A stretch of DNA of 50,458 bases from JACZSB01 sp965372015. Its GTDB lineage: Bacteria > Fidelibacterota > Marinisomatia > SCGC-AAA003-L08 > TS1B11. Shown one piece after another: positions 32,811-41,025 of the stretch. The translations under genes and the position numbers were made by a program. The stretch lies in assembly GCA_965372015.1 (NCBI GenBank), contig CBDVAP010000005.1, positions 1 to 50,458 on the forward strand, written 5' to 3'. The notes beneath the pieces were generated by a model. That model saw only the letters and a list, made by a program, of their open reading frames with translations. It was not told the DNA's origin and did no database searches. Position 1 is the stretch's first letter, and each line of letters begins with the position of its first letter.

Positions 32811-33587
32811 ATTCCCGCCCCATTACACCCTACTGCCCTCATAGATCCTCAAGCCGAACTGGGACGGGGGGTGCAGGTTGGTCCCTTCGCCGTCGTTGAT
32901 GGCGGCACCAAGATCGGTGACCACACTGTAATTATGAGTCATGCCAGTGTACTTTACGGCACTACCGTCGGCCAAAGCTGCCGGATCTTCCAGGGAGCGG
33001 TGGTGGGTGGTATCCCCCAGGACCTGAAATATGACGGTGCCGACACCAGGCTGGTGATCGGCGATAACACCACCATTCGTGAATTTGTGACGGTCGGTCG
33101 AGGCACCCAGGCTGAAGAACCCGGTACCCGCATCGGCTCCCAAACCCTATTGATGGCCTATGTCCATGTGGGGCACGATTCCATTATCGGGGATCATGTG
33201 ATCATCGCCAACAGCGTCAATCTGGGCGGCTACGTAGATATTCAAGACTACGCTTCCATCGGCGCCGGAACCCCGGTGCACCAGTTCTGCCATATTGGGA
33301 CCCATACTTTTGTGGGAGGCGGATGCCGGGTGGTCCAGGATGTGCCCCCCTATATCCTGGCCGCGGGGCAACCGATCCAATACTCAGGCATCAATTCCGT
33401 GGGACTTCGCCGGCGGGGTTTCACGGCCCAAGCTCGAAAAACTTTGAAACAGGTCTATAAATTAATCTACCGGTCGACCTATAATCTGCAACAAGCCGTG
33501 GAGATTATCAAGAACGATATGGAGCCTACCCCGGAAGTCCAAACCGTTCTCGCATTCATCGAGAACAGTACCCGTGGCCTTATTTAA
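32811..33587 (+). CDS. lpxA: LpxA, UDP-GlcNAc acyltransferase, probably with an ATT start
   Basis: First enzyme of lipid A synthesis, moving a 3-hydroxyacyl group from ACP to UDP-GlcNAc. Hexapeptide repeats span nearly the whole protein (IGDNTTIREFVTVGRG, IIGDHVIIANSVNLGG). The catalytic His lies in AYVHVGHDSIIGDH, and the C-terminal helices (RRRGFTAQARKTLKQVYKL) are normal. The conserved N-terminus (PLHPTALIDPQAELG) lies upstream of the first GTG in frame (32871). Between that GTG and the in-frame stop at 32748 there is no ATG, GTG or TTG. ATT 32811, five bases after ggagag, gives 258 residues, the expected length. I therefore propose an AUU start; a sequencing error or a start at 32871 is the alternative. 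Confidence 0.9.
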   Translation: MPAPLHPTALIDPQAELGRGVQVGPFAVVDGGTKIGDHTVIMSHASVLYGTTVGQSCRIFQGAVVGGIPQDLKYDGADTRLVIGDNTTIREFVTVGRGTQAEEPGTRIGSQTLLMAYVHVGHDSIIGDHVIIANSVNLGGYVDIQDYASIGAGTPVHQFCHIGTHTFVGGGCRVVQDVPPYILAAGQPIQYSGINSVGLRRRGFTAQARKTLKQVYKLIYRSTYNLQQAVEIIKNDMEPTPEVQTVLAFIENSTRGLI

Positions 33588-34269
33588 GTCCATACCGGCC
33601 TGGGCTATCATCCTGGTTCTGGTGCCGGTCCAACCCCTGCCCGCACAGTTGCCACTAACCAAGCCCGATTTGATCGACCTGGCCCGCACGGTCACCGCCG
33701 CCTGCATCCCCGCTCCGCCACCCTTGACGCAGTTCGGCGCTCTCTCGGCAACTCTGTTTCCGACGGCAGTCCGCTCTGAAAGCATAGAGTCCGATCTGGT
33801 AGTTTTGCCTTTCCTGGGGCTCCAGTGGTGGTTGTCGCCCAATCTGGCATTGCTTGGTGGCCTGGGCTCCGGTCAGTTCCGGAAGCAACTAGTACTGTTG
33901 CGGCGCGTCGGGTTACACTACCTGCCTGAGGCCCTGACCCTGGGCCCAGCGGTCCCCGAGTTTATTTTCGTCCAGGGACGGGTAGATGGTTTGGCGGCCT
34001 ATACCCTTAAATGGAACGAGCTGCAATGGGTCTACAATCTGGACACGGAGACCTGGAACTTTGGTGGAGGTCTAGCAGTTATAAGTTATTCTATATTCCC
34101 GGATCCTGAGTTTCGAGATGAACAGGTGGGCAGCAGATTGAAATCGAACTCGCAAGTGTTGATCCTGGCGTCAACCTGGAAAATGTTACCTAATTGCCAC
34201 TTGGCCGGCCGGGTTATTGTGCATCCCAAATTCATATCGGGAGGGGTTCAATTGAGCCTGGCCATCTGA
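33574..34269 (+). CDS. Secreted or outer-membrane protein of unknown function within the lipid A operon
   Basis: A 231-residue exported protein that I do not recognise. GTG 33574 overlaps the lpxA 3' end by 14 bp and gives a signal peptide (IPAWAIILVLVPVQPLPAQ). The mature part has alternating hydrophobic strands rich in aromatics (LPFLGLQWWLSPNLALLGGLGSG, KWNELQWVYNLDTETWNFGG) and ends GGVQLSLAI, compatible with a small outer-membrane beta barrel of about eight strands. The stop overlaps the dxr start. Its place between lpxA and dxr suggests an envelope role. No enzymatic motif is seen. Confidence 0.7.
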   Translation: MALFKSIPAWAIILVLVPVQPLPAQLPLTKPDLIDLARTVTAACIPAPPPLTQFGALSATLFPTAVRSESIESDLVVLPFLGLQWWLSPNLALLGGLGSGQFRKQLVLLRRVGLHYLPEALTLGPAVPEFIFVQGRVDGLAAYTLKWNELQWVYNLDTETWNFGGGLAVISYSIFPDPEFRDEQVGSRLKSNSQVLILASTWKMLPNCHLAGRVIVHPKFISGGVQLSLAI

Positions 34270-35432
34270 TGCGGGCACTGACGATCCTGGGCTCCACCGG
34301 CTCCATCGGCGTCCAGGCCCTGGAGGTGGTGGAGAACCTTCCCGGGGAATTCCGGGTAGTGGCCCTCACCGCTCACCGTAACGTGCAGCTGCTGGCCAGC
34401 CAGGCCCGGCAGTTCAAGGTAGAGGCAGTGGCCCTGGCTGATCCTAAGGGTGCCGATGAGCTCAAGGATAGGTTGGCCGACTCCGGGATAGCGGTAAATA
34501 TCGGTCGAACCGGCCTGCTGGAAATCGCCGCTCGGGACGATATCGACCTGTGCCTCAATGGGTTGGTGGGTGGCGCCGGAATGGCTCCCACCATGGCGGC
34601 TCTGGAGGCCGGCGTTGATGTTGCTCTCTCCAACAAGGAAAGTCTGGTAATGGCCGGTGCCCTGATAACCGCTCTGCAGCAGGAAAAGGGGACCCGCTTG
34701 CTGCCGATTGACAGCGAGCACTCCGCCATCTGGCAATGCCTGGCCGGCGAGGACCGGTCCCAGGTACGACGGTTGCTGCTCACCGGTTCCGGCGGGCCGT
34801 TTCGCACCTGGACCCGGGACGACATGTCCCGGGTGACCCGGGAACAAGCGCTGCGTCATCCCAATTGGGACATGGGACCTAAAATCACTATCGATTCGGC
34901 CACCATGATGAACAAGGGCCTGGAGGTGATCGAAGCCCGCTGGTTATACGATATGCCTCCTGAGCGGATCGATATTGTGATCCATCCCCAGTCGATCATT
35001 CACAGTCTGGTGGAGTTTGTCGACGGTTCGGTAAAAGCTCAGCTGGGTGTGCCGGATATGAAAGTTCCCATCCAGTATGCCCTGACCTACCCGGACCATC
35101 GGCCGGCGGATTGGCCCCGGCTGGATCTGGCTGCCGTCGGGGAGTTGACCTTTGAGGAGCCCGATCTGGAAAAATTCCCTTGCATCGCCCTGGCCTACAA
35201 TGCCTTGCGGCGCGGTGGCTCAGCTCCGGCGGCCCTTAATCTGGCCAACGACCTGGCGGTGCAAGCCTTCCTTGATGATCAACTGACATTCGCAGCGATT
35301 CCGCGAGTGCTCGAACGGGTATTGGGGGAGCATCCCTTTATCGAGCAGCCCACAATACCCGAACTTGAGGAACTCCAGGCCTGGACTAAACGTTATGTGA
35401 GCAAGACTTTGAGCGCTGAGGCAACGGCCTGA
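34269..35432 (+). CDS. dxr: 1-deoxy-D-xylulose-5-phosphate reductoisomerase
   Basis: NADPH-dependent conversion of DXP to 2-C-methylerythritol 4-phosphate, committing step of the MEP isoprenoid pathway. GSTGSIG near the start binds NADPH. ALSNKESLV, PIDSEHSAIWQCL (metal-binding Asp and Glu), TGSGGPF, HPNWDMGPKITIDSATMMNKG and HPQSIIHSLVEFVDGS are the family's substrate and metal sites. I start at ATG 34269, whose A is the last base of the previous stop, giving 387 residues and a standard N-terminus. dxr followed by rseP is a common order, with cdsA missing here. It supplies precursors for UppS, encoded upstream in the same run. Confidence 0.97.
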   Translation: MRALTILGSTGSIGVQALEVVENLPGEFRVVALTAHRNVQLLASQARQFKVEAVALADPKGADELKDRLADSGIAVNIGRTGLLEIAARDDIDLCLNGLVGGAGMAPTMAALEAGVDVALSNKESLVMAGALITALQQEKGTRLLPIDSEHSAIWQCLAGEDRSQVRRLLLTGSGGPFRTWTRDDMSRVTREQALRHPNWDMGPKITIDSATMMNKGLEVIEARWLYDMPPERIDIVIHPQSIIHSLVEFVDGSVKAQLGVPDMKVPIQYALTYPDHRPADWPRLDLAAVGELTFEEPDLEKFPCIALAYNALRRGGSAPAALNLANDLAVQAFLDDQLTFAAIPRVLERVLGEHPFIEQPTIPELEELQAWTKRYVSKTLSAEATA

Positions 35433-35541
35433 TGTTGGAACCTCAACTGTAGAACACTAGGAACAATTCGGTTTTAAGTTTATATTTGGCCCCCTGAAAT
35501 GGCCCCGGCCCGCCACCCACTGAGTATTTAAAGACACACTG

Positions 35542-36609
35542 ATGATAACATTTTTAGCCATCATATTCCTGCTCCTGGTGTTGGTATTCTTCCACGAACT
35601 GGGCCATTATCTGGCCGCCCGGTCGGTAGGGGTGCGGGTGGAGCGCTTCTACCTGGGTTTCAACCTGTTTGGTTTGGGGATCAAGAAAAAAATCGGGGAT
35701 ACCGAATATGGCCTGGGGCTGTTTCCATTGGGCGGCTACGTGAAAATGGCCGGCATGGTTGATGAAAGTATGGACACGGAGATCACCGGCCAGCCCTGGG
35801 AATTTCAGTCCAAGAATAACCTGGAGAAAATCTGGGTAATGTCCGCCGGGGTTTTGGGTAATATGCTCCTGGCGGTAGTGATCTTCGCCGGATTGACCCT
35901 CAGCAATGGGATTGCTCAGAGTGACCCGGCGGCCGTGATTGGTTCGCTGGTGCCGGATTTCCCTGCCCGGGAGGCGGGTCTGGAACCAGGTGACCGCATC
36001 ACTGCCATCGATGGAGTTCCGGTACGGGCCTGGGAAGGACTGACCGCCCTGATCCACTCCCGGCCCGGTGAGGAGGTAGTGGTCGAGGGGACTCGGGATG
36101 ACGAATCTTTCCGGCTGGTAATAACTGCCCGCCCCACTGAAACCTTCGTGGATAACGAGTTAAAGACCGTGGGCATGATCGGGATCGGCCCCCGGGTGAC
36201 CCACCGTCCCGCCGGTGTCATAGAAGCGGTAGTTACCGGTTTCACCCTTAGCTGGCGTTGGCTGGTCTTGACTTATAAGTCCCTGGCCATGATCGTCACC
36301 GGCAAAGCCAGCTTCAAGGAAATAGGTGGTCCCATCATGATTGCTCAGCTGGCGGGCAAATCGGCCCAGATGGGATTTACCGCCTTGTTAGGATTAATGG
36401 CGATTATCAGTGTCAATTTCGCTTTTATCAACATCATGCCCATCCCGGCCATGGACGGCGGGCAGATCCTGGTGGTGCTGATTGAAGCTGTCTTGCGGCG
36501 GCCCCTTTCCATCCGGGCCCGTCTGGCCATTCAACAGGTAGGGATGTTCCTGCTGCTGATCCTGATGGTGGCGGTGATCTTCAACGACATCCAGCGCCTG
36601 GTCCGGTAA
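35542..36609 (+). CDS. rseP: RseP/site-2 metalloprotease
   Basis: Intramembrane zinc protease of 355 residues that cleaves transmembrane segments, classically the anti-sigma factor RseA, and signal peptides. The first helix carries FFHELGHYLAA with the HExxH site. NIMPIPAMDGGQIL in a late helix holds the third ligand (Asp). One PDZ domain (about 125-205: PDFPAREAGLEPGDRITAIDG) regulates access; E. coli RseP has two. Three to four hydrophobic helices are visible. It begins at ATG 35542, 109 bp after dxr, so it may have its own promoter, although I see no convincing -35/-10 pair. It ends the plus-strand envelope run and converges with the phosphonate block. Confidence 0.95.
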   Translation: MITFLAIIFLLLVLVFFHELGHYLAARSVGVRVERFYLGFNLFGLGIKKKIGDTEYGLGLFPLGGYVKMAGMVDESMDTEITGQPWEFQSKNNLEKIWVMSAGVLGNMLLAVVIFAGLTLSNGIAQSDPAAVIGSLVPDFPAREAGLEPGDRITAIDGVPVRAWEGLTALIHSRPGEEVVVEGTRDDESFRLVITARPTETFVDNELKTVGMIGIGPRVTHRPAGVIEAVVTGFTLSWRWLVLTYKSLAMIVTGKASFKEIGGPIMIAQLAGKSAQMGFTALLGLMAIISVNFAFINIMPIPAMDGGQILVVLIEAVLRRPLSIRARLAIQQVGMFLLLILMVAVIFNDIQRLVR

Positions 36610-36630
36610 CCCGTCCTGTAAGCACCCCCC

Positions 36631-37386
36631 CTACTCCAAACGGTACTTCACCAGCTTCAGCACCATGGTGCCGAAATTGGTCTGCTGCTCGACCCGGGCG
36701 GGTATCCGGGCCGCATCGTTCGTAAGCCACAACCGCAGGAAGCCGCCCACTTTGGTCATGGGCCGGTCATCCAACGGCGAAGGTATCAGCAGCAGGCATT
36801 CCAACTCCCCCGCCGGTACTTTAATGGTGGTGATCTCGCTGGCCACTACTGCAATGGCCCGCAGCCGCTTCCCGTCGAAAATGGTGATTTCCACTCGATC
36901 ACCCAGCTCCAGGGCCAGTGAGCGGAAATAGTAGATGGCCCCGATGGGGTCCAGCACCGGTCCTTCGATATTGAGGGTATCCTTGCGGGTGTAGATCAGG
37001 CCGGCCTGAATATCCACCCGGGCGGAGTCGCGCCGGTGAAAGCGCCCCTCGTTGAGGTTGCGCCGCACCCGCCGCAGCTCCAGCGACTCGTGGTCCAGCC
37101 ACAGATCCACCCGGTCATCGATGCGGTACAGCCGGTTAAAAACGGGAAAGGTCCGCGACCGCGAGACAACCATCAGGGTGGTGTCAGGCCCGCTGTTGTC
37201 AAGTCCGGTAATTTCCATGGTCATAGTACCCACCGTAAGCAGGCGAAACCCGGCCTGATATTCTAATTTCTCGCCTATATTGAAAGGATGCTCCTGAGCA
37301 GCCGGGGTGCTGATGCTCGCCAGAGAAATCATCACCCTTACCGCTTGCATGTATCCGGGACATCGAGAAAATTTATATCTGATCAT
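36631..37386 (-). CDS. DUF3108-like periplasmic protein
   Basis: A 251-residue protein resembling the DUF3108 family: an N-terminal export-like segment (VRVMISLASISTPAAQ, about 17-32), then FNIGEKLEYQAGFRLLTVGTMTMEI, the typical opening with a lipocalin/VioE-like beta barrel expected, and DPIGAIYYFRSLAL plus AGELECLLLIPS further on. Function of the family is unknown; members are periplasmic and often near envelope genes. The ATG overlaps the stop of the upstream glycerophosphotransferase-like gene (ATGA, 37383-37386), so it is the last gene of the phosphonate/glycan operon and is translationally coupled to it. That suggests a role with the modified polymer, possibly binding or transport. Confidence 0.8.
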   Translation of the reverse strand: MIRYKFSRCPGYMQAVRVMISLASISTPAAQEHPFNIGEKLEYQAGFRLLTVGTMTMEITGLDNSGPDTTLMVVSRSRTFPVFNRLYRIDDRVDLWLDHESLELRRVRRNLNEGRFHRRDSARVDIQAGLIYTRKDTLNIEGPVLDPIGAIYYFRSLALELGDRVEITIFDGKRLRAIAVVASEITTIKVPAGELECLLLIPSPLDDRPMTKVGGFLRLWLTNDAARIPARVEQQTNFGTMVLKLVKYRLE

Positions 37387-38423
37387 CTCACGATCATCCG
37401 ATTGACCTGTATCCTGCGGATCAAGTTAAATGGTTTGCGACGCAACCTCGCCCGGTCATCTCCCGTTAGCACGGATTCGATGGCTTCCACTACCCGGCGT
37501 GAGGATTCCCCGTCGGCGTAGGGGTGCATCTCGGCTAAATAGGCTGCTCGCTGCTCTGCGAATTCCATTGGCTGCTCCAGGCTGCGACGGATTGCTCCAG
37601 GCAGCTGTGAAGGATTATCCAGGTCAATGCCCTTATCTTGCCTAGCGAGAGCGCGAAAGGTAATAATGGGACGGTCGAGCTGCATGAATTCATACGCTAC
37701 CGATGATGTATCGGTAAGGAGAATGTCGGCGGCCTGCATGCAGGGTAGTATGCTTAGTTCGTCAATTACCACCAAATTCTCACCACAGAGTTCTATATAG
37801 TTCTGCATTATCTCTCGATCCATAAGTGGATGAAATTTGACTAGCCAGAAGAGGTTTTCATCCAGCATCCGGGAAATTGCATTTAGTAAATTGACCGCAG
37901 AAGTATATTTTGGGGGAAATGTAGGGGCATAGAGAATTACCGGGCGTTGAGGGTCCAACCCCAATTCCCTGCGCATCAATTGGCGGTTGTGGGGCTGTGC
38001 AAAGGGGTCCAATTTGGGCCAACCGGTTTCTTTGACCAGAAAATGGCCATATCGTTTTGCACGCTTCCCGAACCCAGCGGTTGTGGCGGGGCCTGGCGTG
38101 CAATAGAGGTCGAACAAACCATTGATCCGGTAGAATCGCTTAGTCTCATCATCCAGGCCGTGAAACATCTGGACTTTCAGGCCCGGCCAGGCCGGGGGGA
38201 CTACATTTCCCGGCGCGAGTACAGCATCGGGGTTGAATTCCTTCACATCCTGTGTTGTGGTGAGTTCCTTTCCCGGCGCCGGATAATCTCGGGCCGTGCT
38301 GGCGAGAAACCAGCAAACCTGGCCCAATGATCTGGTTTCTATATAGTTCTGTAGCGGTTCAAGGATCGCAAAGGAATATGGTTTCGATACAAAGAACAGG
38401 TAACGCCTGGGCGCAGTGCTCAT
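37383..38423 (-). CDS. CDP-glycerol glycerophosphotransferase-like protein (TagB/TagF family), copy 1
   Basis: A 346-residue GT-B-like transferase resembling teichoic acid polymerases and primases (TagB/TagF). Recognisable parts are VILYAPTFPPKY, the acceptor/donor segment FWLVKFHPLMDR, and the nucleotide-binding DILLTDTSSVAYEFMQLDRPIITF. In this family the enzymes transfer a phospho-alditol from its CDP derivative to a lipid-linked or glycan acceptor. No teichoic acid genes are around; instead the genes upstream make a phosphonate and carry a cytidylyltransferase domain, so a CMP-activated phosphonate is a plausible donor. It overlaps a related gene on each side (ATGA at 38420-38423 and 37383-37386). 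It is membrane associated but has no transmembrane helices. Confidence 0.88.
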   Translation of the reverse strand: MSTAPRRYLFFVSKPYSFAILEPLQNYIETRSLGQVCWFLASTARDYPAPGKELTTTQDVKEFNPDAVLAPGNVVPPAWPGLKVQMFHGLDDETKRFYRINGLFDLYCTPGPATTAGFGKRAKRYGHFLVKETGWPKLDPFAQPHNRQLMRRELGLDPQRPVILYAPTFPPKYTSAVNLLNAISRMLDENLFWLVKFHPLMDREIMQNYIELCGENLVVIDELSILPCMQAADILLTDTSSVAYEFMQLDRPIITFRALARQDKGIDLDNPSQLPGAIRRSLEQPMEFAEQRAAYLAEMHPYADGESSRRVVEAIESVLTGDDRARLRRKPFNLIRRIQVNRMIVR

Positions 38424-39472
38424 GCCACCACATGCTCAATGATCGCTTTTATCCGCTGGGAGGCTTGCCCATCGGAGGGTCCCACCAGCAGATCCCGGCC
38501 GGATAGGCGCTTGCTTGACAACGCGTCGGGATGTCCCAGAGCATGGCGAATCGTACCGGCCACCAGATCGGCGGTCGAGGCGTGGTGAGCGAAATTAATC
38601 TTGCTGAGCAGCTCGGTATCTAATCGACGCCGGAAATACCGGCCGCCTCGCCAACGGTGGTGTAATCTGAGGTGAACCTGATCGCAAGCAACAATCGGTC
38701 TGTCCAGGGCAGTGAATTCGATGAGGGTAGACGATACATCGGAGACCAGGACGTCAGCCCAATCGAATGCTGGCAGGATATTGTAGCTTTCCAGGGGCAA
38801 CAGTGTCACGTTTGGGCAGCTCCGGGTCAGAGCGCGCAACATGACCAGCTGGTATTGATAGAAGGAATTCGTGATCGTGAATTGATGCGGTTTAATGACA
38901 ATCTGCCATTCGCGCGGCCAGCTGGGGATCAGTTTACCCAACAGCTCCAATGAGCCGGGATAAAATGTCGGTGCGTAAAGTATCTTCGGGCCTGCAGTTG
39001 AAAACAGAGGGGAATCACCAAGGCCGGTTTTATTGAAAATTGGATCCAGTTTGGCGAATCCGACAGCGTGAATTTCTGTGTCGGGTGTATATTCCAAACA
39101 CCGTTTTCGGTGGTACTCGCTCTCGATGAAGCGGATATTGATGCGGGGATGGGTATCAGTGTAATACACTCGTTTTAGCCCAATGCTGTGGAAGAGCAGG
39201 ACCACCAAGGTCGATGGACCAGCCAGATCCTCCACACCTTTAGAGGCACCGATGATAAGGACATCCGTCTGCTGGGCTTGCATTTGACTTTCCGGTGGTG
39301 CATAAAGGGTCCAGCCGCGAGAGTGAATGGCCTGAGCCAGGATAGCTTCTTCGGCCTTAATGAGGCCACGCGGATACCCGAAACTAACTTCGTGCTGCCT
39401 ACTCATCGCCTCCGCCACGGGCACAAACTGAGGCAGATAATAGAGATGCTGAGCGTAGAAGAGTACTTTCAT
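38420..39472 (-). CDS. CDP-glycerol glycerophosphotransferase-like protein (TagB/TagF family), copy 2
   Basis: A 350-residue homologue of the next gene, sharing the layout ILYAPTFYPGS, WQIVIKPHQF and DVLVSDVSSTLIEFTALDRPIVA. The HP/HQ and SDVSS motifs correspond to the nucleotide-binding half of TagF-like enzymes. It diverges strongly from copy 1 in the N-terminal acceptor half, so the two probably use different acceptors or act in sequence. Its stop overlaps the start of copy 1. The gap to the LicD-like gene upstream is 115 bp and holds no recognisable gene. The same two readings apply: polymerisation of a phospho-polyol, or transfer of activated phosphonate. Confidence 0.86.
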   Translation of the reverse strand: MKVLFYAQHLYYLPQFVPVAEAMSRQHEVSFGYPRGLIKAEEAILAQAIHSRGWTLYAPPESQMQAQQTDVLIIGASKGVEDLAGPSTLVVLLFHSIGLKRVYYTDTHPRINIRFIESEYHRKRCLEYTPDTEIHAVGFAKLDPIFNKTGLGDSPLFSTAGPKILYAPTFYPGSLELLGKLIPSWPREWQIVIKPHQFTITNSFYQYQLVMLRALTRSCPNVTLLPLESYNILPAFDWADVLVSDVSSTLIEFTALDRPIVACDQVHLRLHHRWRGGRYFRRRLDTELLSKINFAHHASTADLVAGTIRHALGHPDALSSKRLSGRDLLVGPSDGQASQRIKAIIEHVVA

Positions 39473-39587
39473 CGTGTTGCTGCAGCCGACTTGGGCAGAT
39501 TTTCACTGCGATTGGCTGGGCGTGCTGACACGCAAGAATCCAATTCAGATCCTTGCTGCGGTCAGGGGAGTGATTTCCAACCGGTAG

Positions 39588-40205
39588 CTACGGAGTTGCG
39601 GAATCACTTTTGCCAATGATGGTCTGATCGTCACGCAGATTATCCCATTCCTTGACCGGTATTTTCCAGTCGCCGTAGCGCAGTACAAGGTAGTCCTCGT
39701 AGGCTTCCGGAATCCAGTACTTCTTATTATTGAATTCGATCTGAGTCAGCTTTTCATGATATTCTACCGGTACGCATTTCCTGACATTATTTTTTTTAGA
39801 ACCTTCGATCCAATAGTAATTATCGCCGGACTTGTATTTTATGAAAATGTCCAGATTTATTGGCCCGGCAAATAAAAGCCATTTTCTGGTCTTGATCTTT
39901 ACTACCCGAGCTTCGCCCGGCCTGAAGGGTGGTTTGTCGACCCGATGTTTCCGGATAACTGTCCAGTATCCCAATCGTCGAAACTTCCACATTGCAGATT
40001 TGATCCGTTTGAGGTCGTCCGCGGTCGCGAACAGGTCCGTATCACTATCCCACGGCAGTAGTCTATTCTCCCGCATGATTCCCAGAAGCGTGCCGCCATC
40101 CAGACAGTACCTAATCTGCAGTGATTCCAGAATGGTGGTGACTTCATTCAGCATTTTCAATGCGGCAGTAAGATTGTCACCGGTTAATTTAATTTTTCCT
40201 GCCAT
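39588..40205 (-). CDS. LicD-family nucleotidyl/phospho-group transferase
   Basis: A 205-residue LicD-like protein. LicD enzymes attach phosphocholine from CDP-choline to surface glycans, and related enzymes attach other CMP- or CDP-activated groups. The core is LDGGTLLGIMRENRLLPWDSDTDL (35-58): the GG and the Asp trio in WDSDTD are the expected metal site. A later GPINLDIFIKY supplies a third acidic position. The C-terminus KYWIPEAYEDYLVLRYGDW is a family tail, and is repeated in a truncated paralogue at 40762-40980. Because the neighbours make a phosphonate and carry a cytidylyltransferase domain, it could transfer 2-hydroxyethylphosphonate. This is inferred from context. Confidence 0.9.
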   Translation of the reverse strand: MAGKIKLTGDNLTAALKMLNEVTTILESLQIRYCLDGGTLLGIMRENRLLPWDSDTDLFATADDLKRIKSAMWKFRRLGYWTVIRKHRVDKPPFRPGEARVVKIKTRKWLLFAGPINLDIFIKYKSGDNYYWIEGSKKNNVRKCVPVEYHEKLTQIEFNNKKYWIPEAYEDYLVLRYGDWKIPVKEWDNLRDDQTIIGKSDSATP

Positions 40206-40765
40206 CTAACCAGCCTTTCTTGGTCAATTCCAGCCGAGGTTGAGCGATGAGAAATGGGTAAATCGAGCCGTCACAGGATAGATCTTCGGAATTTGTCCCT
40301 TTTTCTGCTATTGTGACCAAGCGTGCGATCCATATTTCGAATCTCACACCGAGTCTTGCGATGACGCCTGCTTGCTGAATGGTCTTCCCCTGATCTGGGC
40401 CTTCATTTCGTCGCGATCGAAACCTACTTTCTAACTGATAACAATAAGGATTTCGGGTGGCAAATAGGTAAATAGTTCGCGAAACTCCTGTCCGCAGACA
40501 TTATCTCCGTTAGAGATCAGGATACTTTTCCCGGTCCCCGCGACCAGGCCGCTCTGGTTCCAGAGGGTGGCCAGATTATTGCCACTACTTTTAATACGAG
40601 TGCCTATCCCGACCGCCAGTATTATGGAATCAAGACTCTCTGCCATCGGTATAGCCTCGGATCCTAAGATAATTGGTAGTTTCCTTCCAGATCTTCGACA
40701 GTATCGTATCCGATAACATAAACGTTGGGATCATGTACTGTATGCGAATATACTTGCCGGTTCAT
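40189..40765 (-). pseudogene. Frame-broken gene between two licD copies
   Basis: Three minus-strand fragments read as one protein interrupted by frameshifts and a stop. From ATG 40765 comes MNRQVYSHTVHDPN, then VYVIGYDTVEDLEGNYQL. One frame over, PIILGSEAIPMAESLDS leads into the 71-residue stretch from ATG 40646 (IILAVGIGTRIKSSG), ending PPEILIVIS. After a TAG, KVGFDRDEMKAQIRGRPF follows in the same frame. Another frame then gives GVIARLGVRFEIWIARLV and a C-terminus (PRLELTKKGWLDG) stopping at 40189 inside the licD start. The ATG overlaps the stop of the licD remnant as ATGA. About 190 codons in all. I do not recognise the family. Confidence 0.5.
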
Positions 40766-40980
40766 GGGATTGCATTTCTACCGGCTTCCGATTCCGACTT
40801 CCGGATAATAGCCCCGTCATCGGTAAGATGATTCCATTGTTTCTGCGGAATTATCCATTCGCCATAACGGTAAGTAAGATATTCATCGATAGCTTCGGGA
40901 ATCCAGTATTCCTTCCCGTAAAATTTATTTTGGATGGTTGACGCGAAATATTTTTCCCGAAGTATATGTGGATTCAGATG
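40762..40980 (-). pseudogene. C-terminal remnant of a second licD-like gene
   Basis: An open stretch of 72 codons without a start codon, bounded upstream by a stop at 40981-40983. It encodes EYWIPEAIDEYLTYRYGEW, then IIPQKQWNHLTDDGAIIRKS, closely matching the C-terminus of the intact LicD-like protein (YWIPEAYEDYLVLRYGDW, KSDS). The catalytic GG and WDxDxD part is missing. It lies 45 bp from the end of the alcohol dehydrogenase gene. It is a decayed paralogue, showing that the locus formerly had two licD genes. The sequence changes are spread along it, so it is not a recent duplicate. Confidence 0.8.
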
Positions 40981-41025
40981 CTAAAAATATTTCCTCACAT
41001 CGGTTGATTTCCCTCAGGAAAATCT

